Under the pieces are notes generated by a model that saw only the letters and a list, made by a program, of their open reading frames with translations, did not search any database and was not told the origin of the DNA. This document shows positions 1-5,103 of a stretch of DNA of 5,421 bases, one piece after another. The position numbers and the translations under genes were made by a program. How positions within the stretch are numbered: the stretch's first letter is position 1; every line of letters begins with the position of its first letter. The stretch is taken from the NCBI GenBank assembly GCA_030151135.1, contig JASLEQ010000314.1:1-5421 (forward strand). Direction: 5' to 3'. The DNA comes from Candidatus Sulfotelmatobacter sp. (GTDB lineage: Bacteria; Acidobacteriota; Terriglobia; Terriglobales; SbA1).

Positions 1-852
1 CCAGAGCGATGGAACGTTGGCCTCGGCAATCACCAGGATCATGCGCGCCATGCGCAGGATCGAGCTCCATTCCGAAGAGAATTGCGAACCCATATCCAGC
101 AGGACGACGTCGAAGGCGTTCTGGGCGACGTTCACTGCCCGGTCCAGCAGGTTCACATCAATAGCTTGCCACTCCTCTGGCTGGGTAATCCCGCCGAGAA
201 GTTCGAGCTTGGTTTTGTGCTTGGTCAGAAGTCCCGACAGAAAGTGGCTATCGAGGCGGGAGATGCTCTCCACCGCATCACGCACCGTGAACTTCGGCTG
301 CAGATCGAGCAGCAGATGCGCATTCCCCAAGGGACGCGCAAAGTCCAGCAACACCGTTCGCTTTTGTCCGAAGGTTGCCAGTTGCACACCCAGGTTCACC
401 GCCACGGTCGTCGTGCCCACGCCCCCTTTTGCTCCCATCAGCACCACTAACTTGTCCTGGGAAACAAAATCGCGCTCATTCCGATCGGTGGCAAACTCGA
501 GAAGGATTTTCTTGACCGCGTCGCTTGGTACAGGCTTTGCCAGGAAATCCTGAACGCCACTCCGCATCGCTTCCAGTAAGAGTCCCGGCTCCGGAGGCGC
601 AGCCGCCGAGCAAGCGACCACCCTGATCGCCGGCAAAGAACGGCGAAGGTTCGCGGCAAACGTAAAGAACGGCGCAGGGTTCCGCGCCAGGTCCAGAAAA
701 ACGATCTGCGGCGGGTTCGCGCCCAGGTCGGGCATTCGCTCCGTCGGAACCGTCCACTGCACCACAGACGAGATCATCCCCGTCTGTTCAAGACTCGCCA
801 ATAGCTGCGCAGAGCTTGTTAAGTCACTGCTCGCAATCGCTGCTGTCAGCAT
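1..852 (-). CDS. cpaE: CpaE/TadZ, ParA/MinD-like pilus-positioning ATPase (partial, C-terminus beyond window)
   Basis: Reading the minus strand from the ATG at 852 gives 284 open codons running off the window edge. Family members are usually around 400 residues, so the C-terminal part is missing. Residues 1-120 form a receiver-like (atypical response regulator) domain: D54 in VFLDLA sits where a phosphoacceptor would be, S82 follows strand 4, and K106-P107 in FLAKPVP matches the conserved receiver lysine; the acidic pair after strand 1 is reduced to SSD (8-10). Residues 134 onward are a MinD/ParA-type ATPase. The deviant Walker A is GAKGGVGTTT (140-149), with signature lysine K142 kept but Thr147 in place of the P-loop lysine. 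The A' motif is LLDFARP (D170) and Walker B is FDVVLLDMG (D253). In the family this cytoplasmic protein localises the Tad machine at a pole or focus. It lies 67 bases after cpaC and is probably co-transcribed. The ribosome site is weak (GGA 5 bases before ATG); an in-frame GTG at 864 is an alternative start. Confidence 0.93.
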   Translation of the reverse strand, partial: MLTAAIASSDLTSSAQLLASLEQTGMISSVVQWTVPTERMPDLGANPPQIVFLDLARNPAPFFTFAANLRRSLPAIRVVACSAAAPPEPGLLLEAMRSGVQDFLAKPVPSDAVKKILLEFATDRNERDFVSQDKLVVLMGAKGGVGTTTVAVNLGVQLATFGQKRTVLLDFARPLGNAHLLLDLQPKFTVRDAVESISRLDSHFLSGLLTKHKTKLELLGGITQPEEWQAIDVNLLDRAVNVAQNAFDVVLLDMGSQFSSEWSSILRMARMILVIAEANVPSLW

Positions 853-880
853 AGTTCCAAGCACCCACTCTCTATTGCCG

Positions 881-905
881 AAGCGGTCCGTCCCCCGGAC
901 CGCTT
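881..905. promoter_or_regulatory. Intergenic stem-loop between cpaC and cpaE
   Basis: A perfect 9-bp inverted repeat (AAGCGGTCC at 881-889, GGACCGCTT at 897-905) encloses a 7-base loop in the 67-base gap between cpaC and cpaE. No U-tract follows on either strand, so it does not look like a standard intrinsic terminator. It could slow 3' exonucleases on upstream mRNA, act as a processing site, or partly reduce read-through into cpaE. The cpaE start lies about 28 bases beyond the stem, so the stem does not cover its ribosome site. Confidence 0.55.
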
Positions 906-919
906 TCCGTCATTCCCGC

Positions 920-2344
920 TCATTTGCTACCGGGAGTTTTCGTTTGATTCGAATCCAGGAACGGCACAGGCATCTGCGGGCCATGTGGCACTTGTTCCGG
1001 CATCAACGGCTTCACAATGCGCGGCGTCACCACCACCATCAGCTCGGTCTTGCTCTTGTTGAAGTTATGACTCTGGAACAGCTTGCCAAGCACCGGGATG
1101 TCGCCAATCCACGGAATCTTTTCCATCTGGTTGGTTACGGTGTTGTCGAGCAAGCCCGCGATCGCGAAGCTCTGTCCGTCCCGCAGCTCCATGTCGGACT
1201 CGACCCGCCGCGTTGAAATCGCCGGGATGAAGAAGCCCTGCAGCGTCACCGCGTTCGTATAGTCCAACGAACTGACTTCCGGTTTCACCTTGAGGTGAAT
1301 GATTCCATCCGTGGTGTACACCGGGGTGAAGCTCAGGCGCACGCCATATTCTTTGAACTGAATCGTGATCGTACTGCCCGCGCCGCCAGCCCCAATTTGC
1401 GGTACCGGGTATGGGAACTCGCCGCCGGCCAGGAAACTCGCTTCCTTGCCCGACTCCGTCATCAGGTTCGGTTCCGCTAGGATCTGGAGAACGTTCTGCT
1501 CCTGCAGAGCGCGAATGGTCGCCGCAAAGTTGATGTCGGGCCGCGAGATGAAGATGTTCAGCAAATCGGTGACACCGATCGAGCTGTTGGCCGCGGAAGT
1601 GGTGGTGCTGCTGGATTGCGCCGATCCCACCAGGTTCGGGGGACCAAACTGCTGGGTGCTGAGTGTGCCCACGTTTTTCGCGCCCGGCAAGCTCATCAGG
1701 TTGATGCCGAATTGGTTGATCGCCGTCCGGTCCACTTCCGCGAAACGCACCTGCAATAAAATCTCGGCGTTCTGCGCGAGCGAAACGTCCATCATGTTGA
1801 TGACCTTCGGGGCAGCGCTCTTCACGATCTCGACGATCTTGTCCGCCACCGCGCCGGAAGAGATGCTTCCCGACAGGATGACAGCGTCGTTCGCCGACTC
1901 GATATGAACATCTTCCGAAGGAAAGACTTCGTGGATCTTTTGCGCGAGCCCCTGCACATCGATGCTCACCAGCACGTCGTAAGCAATGCTCTGGTGGGCC
2001 TCATCCCATATCAGCAGCGATACTCCGCCCGGCCGCTTGCCGTTGATCAACACCTGGTTCGGGTTCACCACGATCGCCTCGGCGATGGATGGGTCCGCGA
2101 GCGACACCCGACGGATGCGCTCAGGCGACGTCACAACCACCGACCGGCCTACCAGGATGTGGAGTGGTTGCGGTTCCTCCGAAATCTGTTCCTGCCCTGC
2201 AGGGTTTGGCGCGGGCGCACCCGCGGGCGGGGCACCCTGGTCACTTGGTTGCTGTGCGAATGCTGCCGATGCAGCCAGCACAACGAGCGTACAAAGCGCA
2301 TGAGACAGTCTGAAAGCGTGTCGCACTTCAGAATCGATCTGCAC
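920..2344 (-). CDS. cpaC: CpaC/RcpA, outer-membrane secretin of the Flp pilus
   Basis: A 474-residue protein that should form the outer-membrane ring through which the Flp fibre exits. Residues 1-30 are a Sec signal peptide (basic n-region, hydrophobic LCTLVVLAASAAFA, likely cut before QQ at 31-32). A Pro/Ala/Gly-rich linker (33-58) leads to the CpaC/RcpA N-terminal domain (about 60-131), a BON-like domain (about 133-188), and the secretin core (about 270-443). The core shows hallmark pieces: LAEPNLMTESG (289-299), FLAGGEFPYPVPQ (304-316), and GLLDN...KIPWIGDIPVLGKLF ending in ELMVVVTPRIV (434-444). A Ser/Thr-rich stretch (about 226-257) fits the gate region. The start is GTG at 2344, supported by an AGGAGA ribosome site 4 bases upstream; a GTG start also gives the right signal peptide. 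It begins 15 bases after cpaB. The proline-rich C-terminal tail (445-474) has no function I can assign. Length is typical for the family. Confidence 0.96.
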   Translation of the reverse strand: MQIDSEVRHAFRLSHALCTLVVLAASAAFAQQPSDQGAPPAGAPAPNPAGQEQISEEPQPLHILVGRSVVVTSPERIRRVSLADPSIAEAIVVNPNQVLINGKRPGGVSLLIWDEAHQSIAYDVLVSIDVQGLAQKIHEVFPSEDVHIESANDAVILSGSISSGAVADKIVEIVKSAAPKVINMMDVSLAQNAEILLQVRFAEVDRTAINQFGINLMSLPGAKNVGTLSTQQFGPPNLVGSAQSSSTTTSAANSSIGVTDLLNIFISRPDINFAATIRALQEQNVLQILAEPNLMTESGKEASFLAGGEFPYPVPQIGAGGAGSTITIQFKEYGVRLSFTPVYTTDGIIHLKVKPEVSSLDYTNAVTLQGFFIPAISTRRVESDMELRDGQSFAIAGLLDNTVTNQMEKIPWIGDIPVLGKLFQSHNFNKSKTELMVVVTPRIVKPLMPEQVPHGPQMPVPFLDSNQTKTPGSK

Positions 2345-2348
2345 AGGT

Positions 2349-2354
2349 TCTCCT
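2349..2354 (-). promoter_or_regulatory. Strong ribosome binding site fixing the GTG start of cpaC
   Basis: On the minus strand, AGGAGA followed by ACCT leads directly to GTG at 2344-2342. It lies in the 15-base space after the cpaB stop (TAA at 2362-2360), so cpaC translation is probably coupled to cpaB. It decides the start because no ATG lies nearby in frame. Confidence 0.75.
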
Positions 2355-2359
2355 AACGA

Positions 2360-3199
2360 TTAATTCGAGGCCGGGAACGATTTGTTTTCACGTTTGTCGC
2401 CGGTAATCACTTCCACCGTGTAGTTCTGCGGAACGCTCGGGCCTGCTGGTCTCCGCGGCAACACGGCCTTGGGAGGGGTAGCTCCCGCCGACGAAAACAG
2501 CGCTGCTTCCAGCACGGGAGCGGGGTCCATCTTCTTCGTGTCAATCGTGTTGCGCAGCGCCAGCTGGATCTTTCCCTGGGCACTGCCCATGGCCAGCGTC
2601 CCGGCGTCGTCCGGCGTCACCAGCAACGTGATCACCGGTACTGTCTGTGGCTTGCCCTCGCGGTCTTGCTCGATCTTCTGCCCGGCTGCCAGCACCTTTA
2701 CGTTCTGCAGGATCGTCTTCGTGATGTTGGAGTTCGAGTTGTTTTGCGCCGAGATACGTCCCGTCACCAGCACATCCACCATCGTTCCCGGAGTCACGAA
2801 TCCAGCTACGCCGATCACTTCGTTTACCGCCACCGAAATCGCGCGCATGCCGGCAGGAATGGTCGCCGGCAATCCGACTCCGGCTTCCGTCGGCGCTAAC
2901 TTGCTCTCGAGAACCGGTTCATTCCCCGCCAAGTCAGTCAACGTCGCGCGACCCACGCAGTCCTGCACCCGGGTATACATGCCGGCGACCGGCTGGTTCG
3001 AGGGCCAGGGAATGACAGTGAGGTTCGACTCATCCAGCCGGGTGCCGAGCGGAAGCGGTCGGCTCGCAACGACCAAGGTTTGCATGGAGACCGTCGGGAC
3101 GTTGGCGGCCTTCTTGAACTGCTGGTACACGAATGCGCTCAGCAGAAAAGCCACTACCACCGCTACCGCTAGTCCGACCAGGAGACGATTTGTGTTCAT
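2360..3199 (-). CDS. cpaB: CpaB/RcpC, periplasmic Flp pilus assembly protein with SAF domain
   Basis: A 279-residue protein with a short cytoplasmic start (MNTNR), one membrane segment (about 6-26, rich in Ala/Val/Leu) and a periplasmic body. A SAF-type domain covers about 38-102 (VVASRPLPLGTRLDESNL onward). It is followed by the RcpC/CpaB domain (about 117-217), recognisable by GMRAISVAVNEV (117-128) and GFVTPGTMVDVLVTG (133-147). SAF domains are linked to glycan binding, and family members help the secretin assemble and may contact peptidoglycan. A Pro/Ala-rich linker (about 238-257) precedes a short tail ending VEVITGDKRENKSF. The ATG at 3199 has an AGAGGT ribosome site about 7 bases upstream. 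It lies 40 bases after tadV and 15 bases before cpaC, clearly one operon. The long plus-strand open frame opposite it (2469-3245) is a shadow. Confidence 0.95.
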   Translation of the reverse strand: MNTNRLLVGLAVAVVVAFLLSAFVYQQFKKAANVPTVSMQTLVVASRPLPLGTRLDESNLTVIPWPSNQPVAGMYTRVQDCVGRATLTDLAGNEPVLESKLAPTEAGVGLPATIPAGMRAISVAVNEVIGVAGFVTPGTMVDVLVTGRISAQNNSNSNITKTILQNVKVLAAGQKIEQDREGKPQTVPVITLLVTPDDAGTLAMGSAQGKIQLALRNTIDTKKMDPAPVLEAALFSSAGATPPKAVLPRRPAGPSVPQNYTVEVITGDKRENKSFPASN

Positions 3200-3239
3200 C
3201 GATTACCTCTTCGAAAACTTCAGGCAAGAACCGCTTTCG

Positions 3240-3773
3240 CTATAACACCAGGCGCGTCGCGCAGTAACATACCAACGTCGCCGCTGCCACAGCGACTCCA
3301 AAAGGCAACTTCATCCGCGCCGGATTATCGATCGACATCTCGGGGTTCGGCTTCAACCCGAACGCCCAGAAGCCCCGTATCAGCACTTTCATATTCCGGA
3401 AGGTCTCAATCACGCGATGCGCATACAACATCTGGAACATCGCCATGAGACCCGCACCGAGAATGCTGCCAAACAACACAAAAAGAACCAGCACAGGTCC
3501 GAGGAAGGCTCCTACCGCACCCATCAGCTTCCAATCGCCTGCGCCGAGCACCCGAATCAGAACCGGAGTTAAAAGAAGGAGCATGGCAGCCCCTGCTCCC
3601 TCGAGCGCAAAAAGCATGCCGTGCCAACCGCCTATCGCGGTGTGCACGGCAATGCCCAGCAGTAAACCAGGTATTGTTAACCAGTTGGGCAGTCGGCGTG
3701 AGCGCCAGTCCAGCAAAGCTCCGGTTAAAGTCAGTGCCAGAGTCAACACCCAGATTGTTTGCGCCGATTGCAT
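3240..3773 (-). CDS. tadV: TadV/CpaA, A24-family prepilin peptidase
   Basis: A 177-residue polytopic inner-membrane aspartic protease that should remove the leader peptides from the Flp and TadE prepilins. The two catalytic aspartates are D22 (in LLDWRSRRLPNWLT) and D80 in the GAGD motif (77-80), the standard A24 pair. Membrane segments lie roughly at 5-21, 31-49, 54-74, 90-112 and 155-171, with a longer polar stretch at about 118-156 before PFGVAVA. It has no N-terminal methyltransferase domain or zinc cysteines, as expected for the short TadV/CpaA type, in contrast to PilD. I chose the ATG at 3773: AAGGA lies 5 bases upstream and the first helix starts at once. A longer frame from GTG at 3815 would add 14 polar residues and lacks a good ribosome site. 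It follows flp2 by 57 bases and precedes cpaB by 40. Confidence 0.95.
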   Translation of the reverse strand: MQSAQTIWVLTLALTLTGALLDWRSRRLPNWLTIPGLLLGIAVHTAIGGWHGMLFALEGAGAAMLLLLTPVLIRVLGAGDWKLMGAVGAFLGPVLVLFVLFGSILGAGLMAMFQMLYAHRVIETFRNMKVLIRGFWAFGLKPNPEMSIDNPARMKLPFGVAVAAATLVCYCATRLVL

Positions 3774-3795
3774 TCTTGTCCTTACTCCTGTTTGA

Positions 3796-3826
3796 CAATG
3801 CCTTTGTACTGCCACTCAAGGCATTG
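3796..3826. promoter_or_regulatory. Intergenic stem-loop between flp2 and tadV
   Basis: A perfect 9-bp inverted repeat (CAATGCCTT at 3796-3804, AAGGCATTG at 3818-3826) with a 13-base loop. In the mRNA it begins four bases after the flp2 stop codon and ends just before the tadV ribosome site. There is no U-tract after it. The position directly behind the pilin gene suggests a 3'-protecting or partial-termination hairpin that keeps pilin mRNA more abundant than the downstream assembly genes. Confidence 0.6.
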
Positions 3827-3830
3827 CTCG

Positions 3831-3995
3831 TTAGGTCATGTTCGAAGAAGCGTTTGCGAAGGCGTTCTGTATCGCTCCGGACAATCCATTGATCGCAGCG
3901 AGACAGGCAAGGGCAATCAGGGTCATGAGGAGCGCGTACTCCGTCAGATCCTGACCTTCCTCTTCCTTCCAGAGCCGTTTTGCCAACTGCTTCAT
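3831..3995 (-). CDS. flp: Flp-type major pilin, second copy
   Basis: A 54-residue class IVb prepilin. The leader MKQLAKRLWKEEEG (1-14) ends at the processing glycine G14. The mature protein starts QDLTEYALL, with the invariant Glu5-Tyr6 (E19, Y20 of the precursor), then a hydrophobic helix (about 20-38) and a short Asn/Ala/Ser tail. The mature length of about 40 residues is typical for Flp. It is 37 of 54 residues identical to the first copy by hand count, with every difference outside the processing-site core, and it has a Cys at 31 that the other lacks. The ATG at 3995 is preceded by GAGGTGA, but the gap of 10 or more bases is long, so translation may be weaker than for copy one. The frame stays open upstream to 4241, but that extension overlaps flp1 and is charged and polar, so it is not coding. 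It could be the main pilin or a variant or minor one. Confidence 0.95.
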   Translation of the reverse strand: MKQLAKRLWKEEEGQDLTEYALLMTLIALACLAAINGLSGAIQNAFANASSNMT

Positions 3996-4034
3996 AGGCG
4001 TTTTTTCACCTCGACATACTTTCGATTTTGTATT

Positions 4035-4062
4035 GCTGGGGAGAGCCGGGCGTTTCCCCAGC
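4035..4062. promoter_or_regulatory. GC-rich stem-loop between flp1 and flp2
   Basis: A perfect 8-bp inverted repeat (GCTGGGGA at 4035-4042, TCCCCAGC at 4055-4062) with a 12-base loop sits in the 104-base gap between the two pilin genes. A competing pairing is possible between CTCCCC at 4067-4072 and the GGGGAG inside the first arm (4038-4043). No U-tract follows on the minus strand (AATACAAAATCG). It may be an mRNA stabiliser, a processing site or a weak terminator that separates the expression of the two pilins. Confidence 0.55.
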
Positions 4063-4099
4063 CGTGCTCCCCTTATGTCGTTGCCGCAGAGGCTGGGAC

Positions 4100-4264
4100 C
4101 TAGGTGAGGTTGGTGACGGCGTTTGCGAAGGCATTGCCGATCGCAGTCGCCAGGTTCTTCATGGCCAGTACGGTGGCGAGGGCGATCAGGGTCAACAACA
4201 GAGCGTATTCCGTCAGATCCTGACCTTCTTCTTCCTTCCAAAGCCGCATCATCATGTTCTTCAT
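4100..4264 (-). CDS. flp: Flp-type major pilin, first copy
   Basis: A 54-residue class IVb prepilin and the first gene of the apparent flp operon. The leader MKNMMMRLWKEEEG ends at G14. The mature part begins QDLTEYALL with Glu5-Tyr6, followed by a hydrophobic helix (about 20-38) and the tail AIGNAFANAVTNLT. TadV (3773-3240) is the likely peptidase. The ATG at 4264 has AAAGG about 7 bases upstream, a better-spaced site than that of the second copy. The frame runs upstream to 4342 without a stop, but that would lie over the promoter region and add a non-leader sequence, so the short start is right. Start-to-start distance to the second copy is 269 bases; the two look like a tandem duplication. 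Confidence 0.96.
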   Translation of the reverse strand: MKNMMMRLWKEEEGQDLTEYALLLTLIALATVLAMKNLATAIGNAFANAVTNLT

Positions 4265-4289
4265 TGAGTAACCTTTCGAGTGAAGTCTG

Positions 4290-4313
4290 AGAGCGACGCA
4301 GGGAAGCCGCTCT
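4290..4313. promoter_or_regulatory. Stem-loop in the flp1 5' leader
   Basis: A 6-bp perfect inverted repeat (AGAGCG at 4290-4295, CGCTCT at 4308-4313) with a 12-base loop lies 25 bases before the flp1 ATG. If transcription starts near 4315, as the sigma-54-like element predicts, this hairpin would sit at the very 5' end of the mRNA, where such structures are known to slow decay. It is short, so it could be chance. Confidence 0.35.
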
Positions 4314-4325
4314 ACTCCTGCTACT

Positions 4326-4342
4326 TGCATTTCCACAGCCAA
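4326..4342 (-). promoter_or_regulatory. Sigma-54-like -24/-12 promoter for the flp operon
   Basis: The minus strand reads TTGGCTGTGGAAATGCA. The -24 part TTGGC and the -12 part TGCA match the sigma-54 (RpoN) consensus TTGGCACRN4TTGCA at 9 of 13 fixed positions, and the spacing GG-N10-GC is exact. The mismatches are the ACR after TTGGC and the first T of TTGC. Predicted start is near 4315, giving a leader of about 51 bases before flp1. Dyad-containing repeats 110-165 bases upstream fit activator sites. The sigma-70-like element immediately upstream (4344-4372) is a competing explanation. Confidence 0.45.
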
Positions 4343-4343
4343 A

Positions 4344-4372
4344 ATTAGAAAAACCTAAGTTCTTGATTCCAA
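4344..4372 (-). promoter_or_regulatory. Alternative sigma-70-like promoter upstream of flp1
   Basis: The minus strand has TTGGAA (4372-4367), a 17-base spacer, then TCTAAT (4349-4344). This matches TTGACA at 4 of 6 positions and TATAAT at 5 of 6, with ideal spacing. Predicted start is near 4337 and the leader about 73 bases. Such matches are common in A+T-rich intergenic DNA, so it ranks with or below the sigma-54-like element; both may be used. Confidence 0.35.
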
Positions 4373-4424
4373 AGCGAAACCACCCTCCAAATCAGGACTA
4401 CGATCACCTAAGTAATTGGTCTTT

Positions 4425-4441
4425 CGTAACATTTTGTGAAC
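4425..4441. repeat. Putative activator site, promoter-proximal copy
   Basis: Contains ACATTTTGTGA at 4429-4439, an exact 11-base copy of the sequence at 4474-4484 in the same orientation, 45 bases apart start to start. The dyad here is weak (ACA/TGT arms only). It is centred about 119 bases upstream of the predicted sigma-54 start. Confidence 0.4.
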
Positions 4442-4469
4442 GCTGCCCCATCCAGCCAACTCAGGAAGG

Positions 4470-4486
4470 TGACACATTTTGTGACA
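4470..4486. repeat. Putative activator site, promoter-distal copy with dyad symmetry
   Basis: TGACACATTTTGTGACA is a 17-base near-palindrome: 6 of 7 arm positions pair around a 3-base TTT centre, with one mismatch. It contains the 11-base repeat shared with 4429-4439. It lies between the tadE terminator and the flp promoter, about 164 bases upstream of the predicted start, a normal distance for an enhancer-binding protein. The regulator cannot be named from sequence alone. Confidence 0.45.
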
Positions 4487-4529
4487 AGGAAAGCAGCTCG
4501 ATTCCACCTTCAGAGTGTCTGCTTTTCGG

Positions 4530-4565
4530 ATGAAAATGAAAAGGAGGCCGGTTGGGCCTCCTTTT
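4530..4565 (-). terminator. Intrinsic terminator of the tadE transcription unit
   Basis: A perfect 11-bp stem (arms 4555-4565 and 4539-4549) with a 5-base loop starts 23 bases after the tadE stop codon. On the minus strand the 3' arm ends in TTTT and continues CATTTTCATC, a U-rich tail. This is a standard Rho-independent terminator and separates tadE from the flp operon. On the plus strand it lacks an extended U-run beyond the stem, so it acts mainly on the minus strand. Confidence 0.85.
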
Positions 4566-4588
4566 GAAACCATAAGCATGTGTCGGCT

Positions 4589-5086
4589 CTAGTGCGCGAT
4601 CACCATCTCCGAAGTGCTGGAAAGGGTCAGCGCGGACTTCGAAACAATGGGCGCCACGAAATGGAACGCATAGCTGACTTGGACCTTCACGGTGCAGCCA
4701 GGATAGTTTTGCGTCGTACTGACGGTGCACTCCGTGGGTCCGTTATTGTTCACAAAGCTTGCGGTTGCCGTTACATCCGCAGCCTTCATCGATGACGGGA
4801 CGCGATTGGTGACGTAATTCTGGATCTGGGTTGCCGTTGCCCCGTTGGGGCTGCTCGCCCCGTTGGCGGTATCGCAACTTCTGTCGCCGCCGCAGTTGTA
4901 TCCGTTCACCATCGCCCACCGAGCTGCATCCCGCGCTGCGGAGGAAACAAAGTGATAGGCAAACAGCGCGCGTCCGAAATCGATGATGCCAAACATCAAC
5001 ATCAGGAAACCGGTGAGCACGATCGCGTACTCCACCAGCGTGCTTCCTCGTTCTCGTTTCGCTTTACTCGTTTTCCGAAGCCGCAT
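4589..5086 (-). CDS. tadE: TadE-like minor pseudopilin
   Basis: A 165-residue protein. The basic leader MRLRKTSKAKRERG ends at G14, followed by STLVEYAIVL with Glu at mature position 5 and Tyr at 6, then a hydrophobic helix (about 20-43) and ...RALFAYHFVSSAARDAARWA (39-58), the usual TadE pattern. TadE proteins are processed by TadV and act as minor pseudopilins in Flp fibre assembly. The periplasmic part (about 60-165) has four cysteines (C65, C71, C120, C131) in two local pairs, likely disulfides, and a beta-rich end (VKVQVSYAFHFVAP). The ATG at 5086 has GGAG 4 bases upstream. A longer frame to 5242 exists but overlaps the preceding gene and does not look like a leader. It follows the preceding gene by 17 bases and ends at the terminator. 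It could also be labelled TadG-like or simply TadE-family. Confidence 0.92.
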   Translation of the reverse strand: MRLRKTSKAKRERGSTLVEYAIVLTGFLMLMFGIIDFGRALFAYHFVSSAARDAARWAMVNGYNCGGDRSCDTANGASSPNGATATQIQNYVTNRVPSSMKAADVTATASFVNNNGPTECTVSTTQNYPGCTVKVQVSYAFHFVAPIVSKSALTLSSTSEMVIAH

Positions 5087-5103
5087 ACTTCTCCGTCCGG
5101 CGA

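Noticed and set aside
1365..1907. Plus-strand open frame (180 residues) opposite cpaC
   Set aside because: Antisense to the secretin core, with no recognisable motif. The same applies to the plus-strand frames at 17-553 and 1904-2356.
2279..2302. Possible lipoprotein signal in CpaC (Cys18 in HALC)
   Set aside because: The residue before Cys is Leu, which does not fit a lipobox, and a better signal peptidase I site (AFA before QQ) follows at residues 28-32.
3212..3239. Inverted repeat CGAAA/TTTCG in the tadV-cpaB gap
   Set aside because: Only 5 bp with an 18-base loop and an inner mismatch; too weak to separate from chance, unlike the 8-9 bp stems in the other gaps.
2469..3245. Long plus-strand open frame (258 residues) opposite cpaB
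   Set aside because: It lies fully across cpaB and its start region, is Ser/Thr/Pro-rich with no recognisable domain, and the minus-strand protein is a clear family member. It is a shadow of G+C-biased codons.
3774..3815. Longer TadV start at GTG 3815
   Set aside because: It would add a polar 14-residue extension reaching into the hairpin region and has no good ribosome site, while the ATG at 3773 has AAGGA at good spacing directly before the first membrane segment.
4353..4413. Direct repeat ACCTAAGT at 4353-4360 and 4406-4413, 53 bases apart
   Set aside because: The spacing is close to five helical turns and one copy lies in the spacer of the sigma-70-like promoter. However, an 8-base repeat is expected by chance about once in a few hundred bases, so I do not call it a site.
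4355..4730. Minus-strand open frames in the gap and over the tadE end (4355-4579, 4461-4730)
   Set aside because: They run through the terminator hairpin, the repeat sites and the tadE end, with no protein-like pattern. The gap is better read as regulatory DNA.
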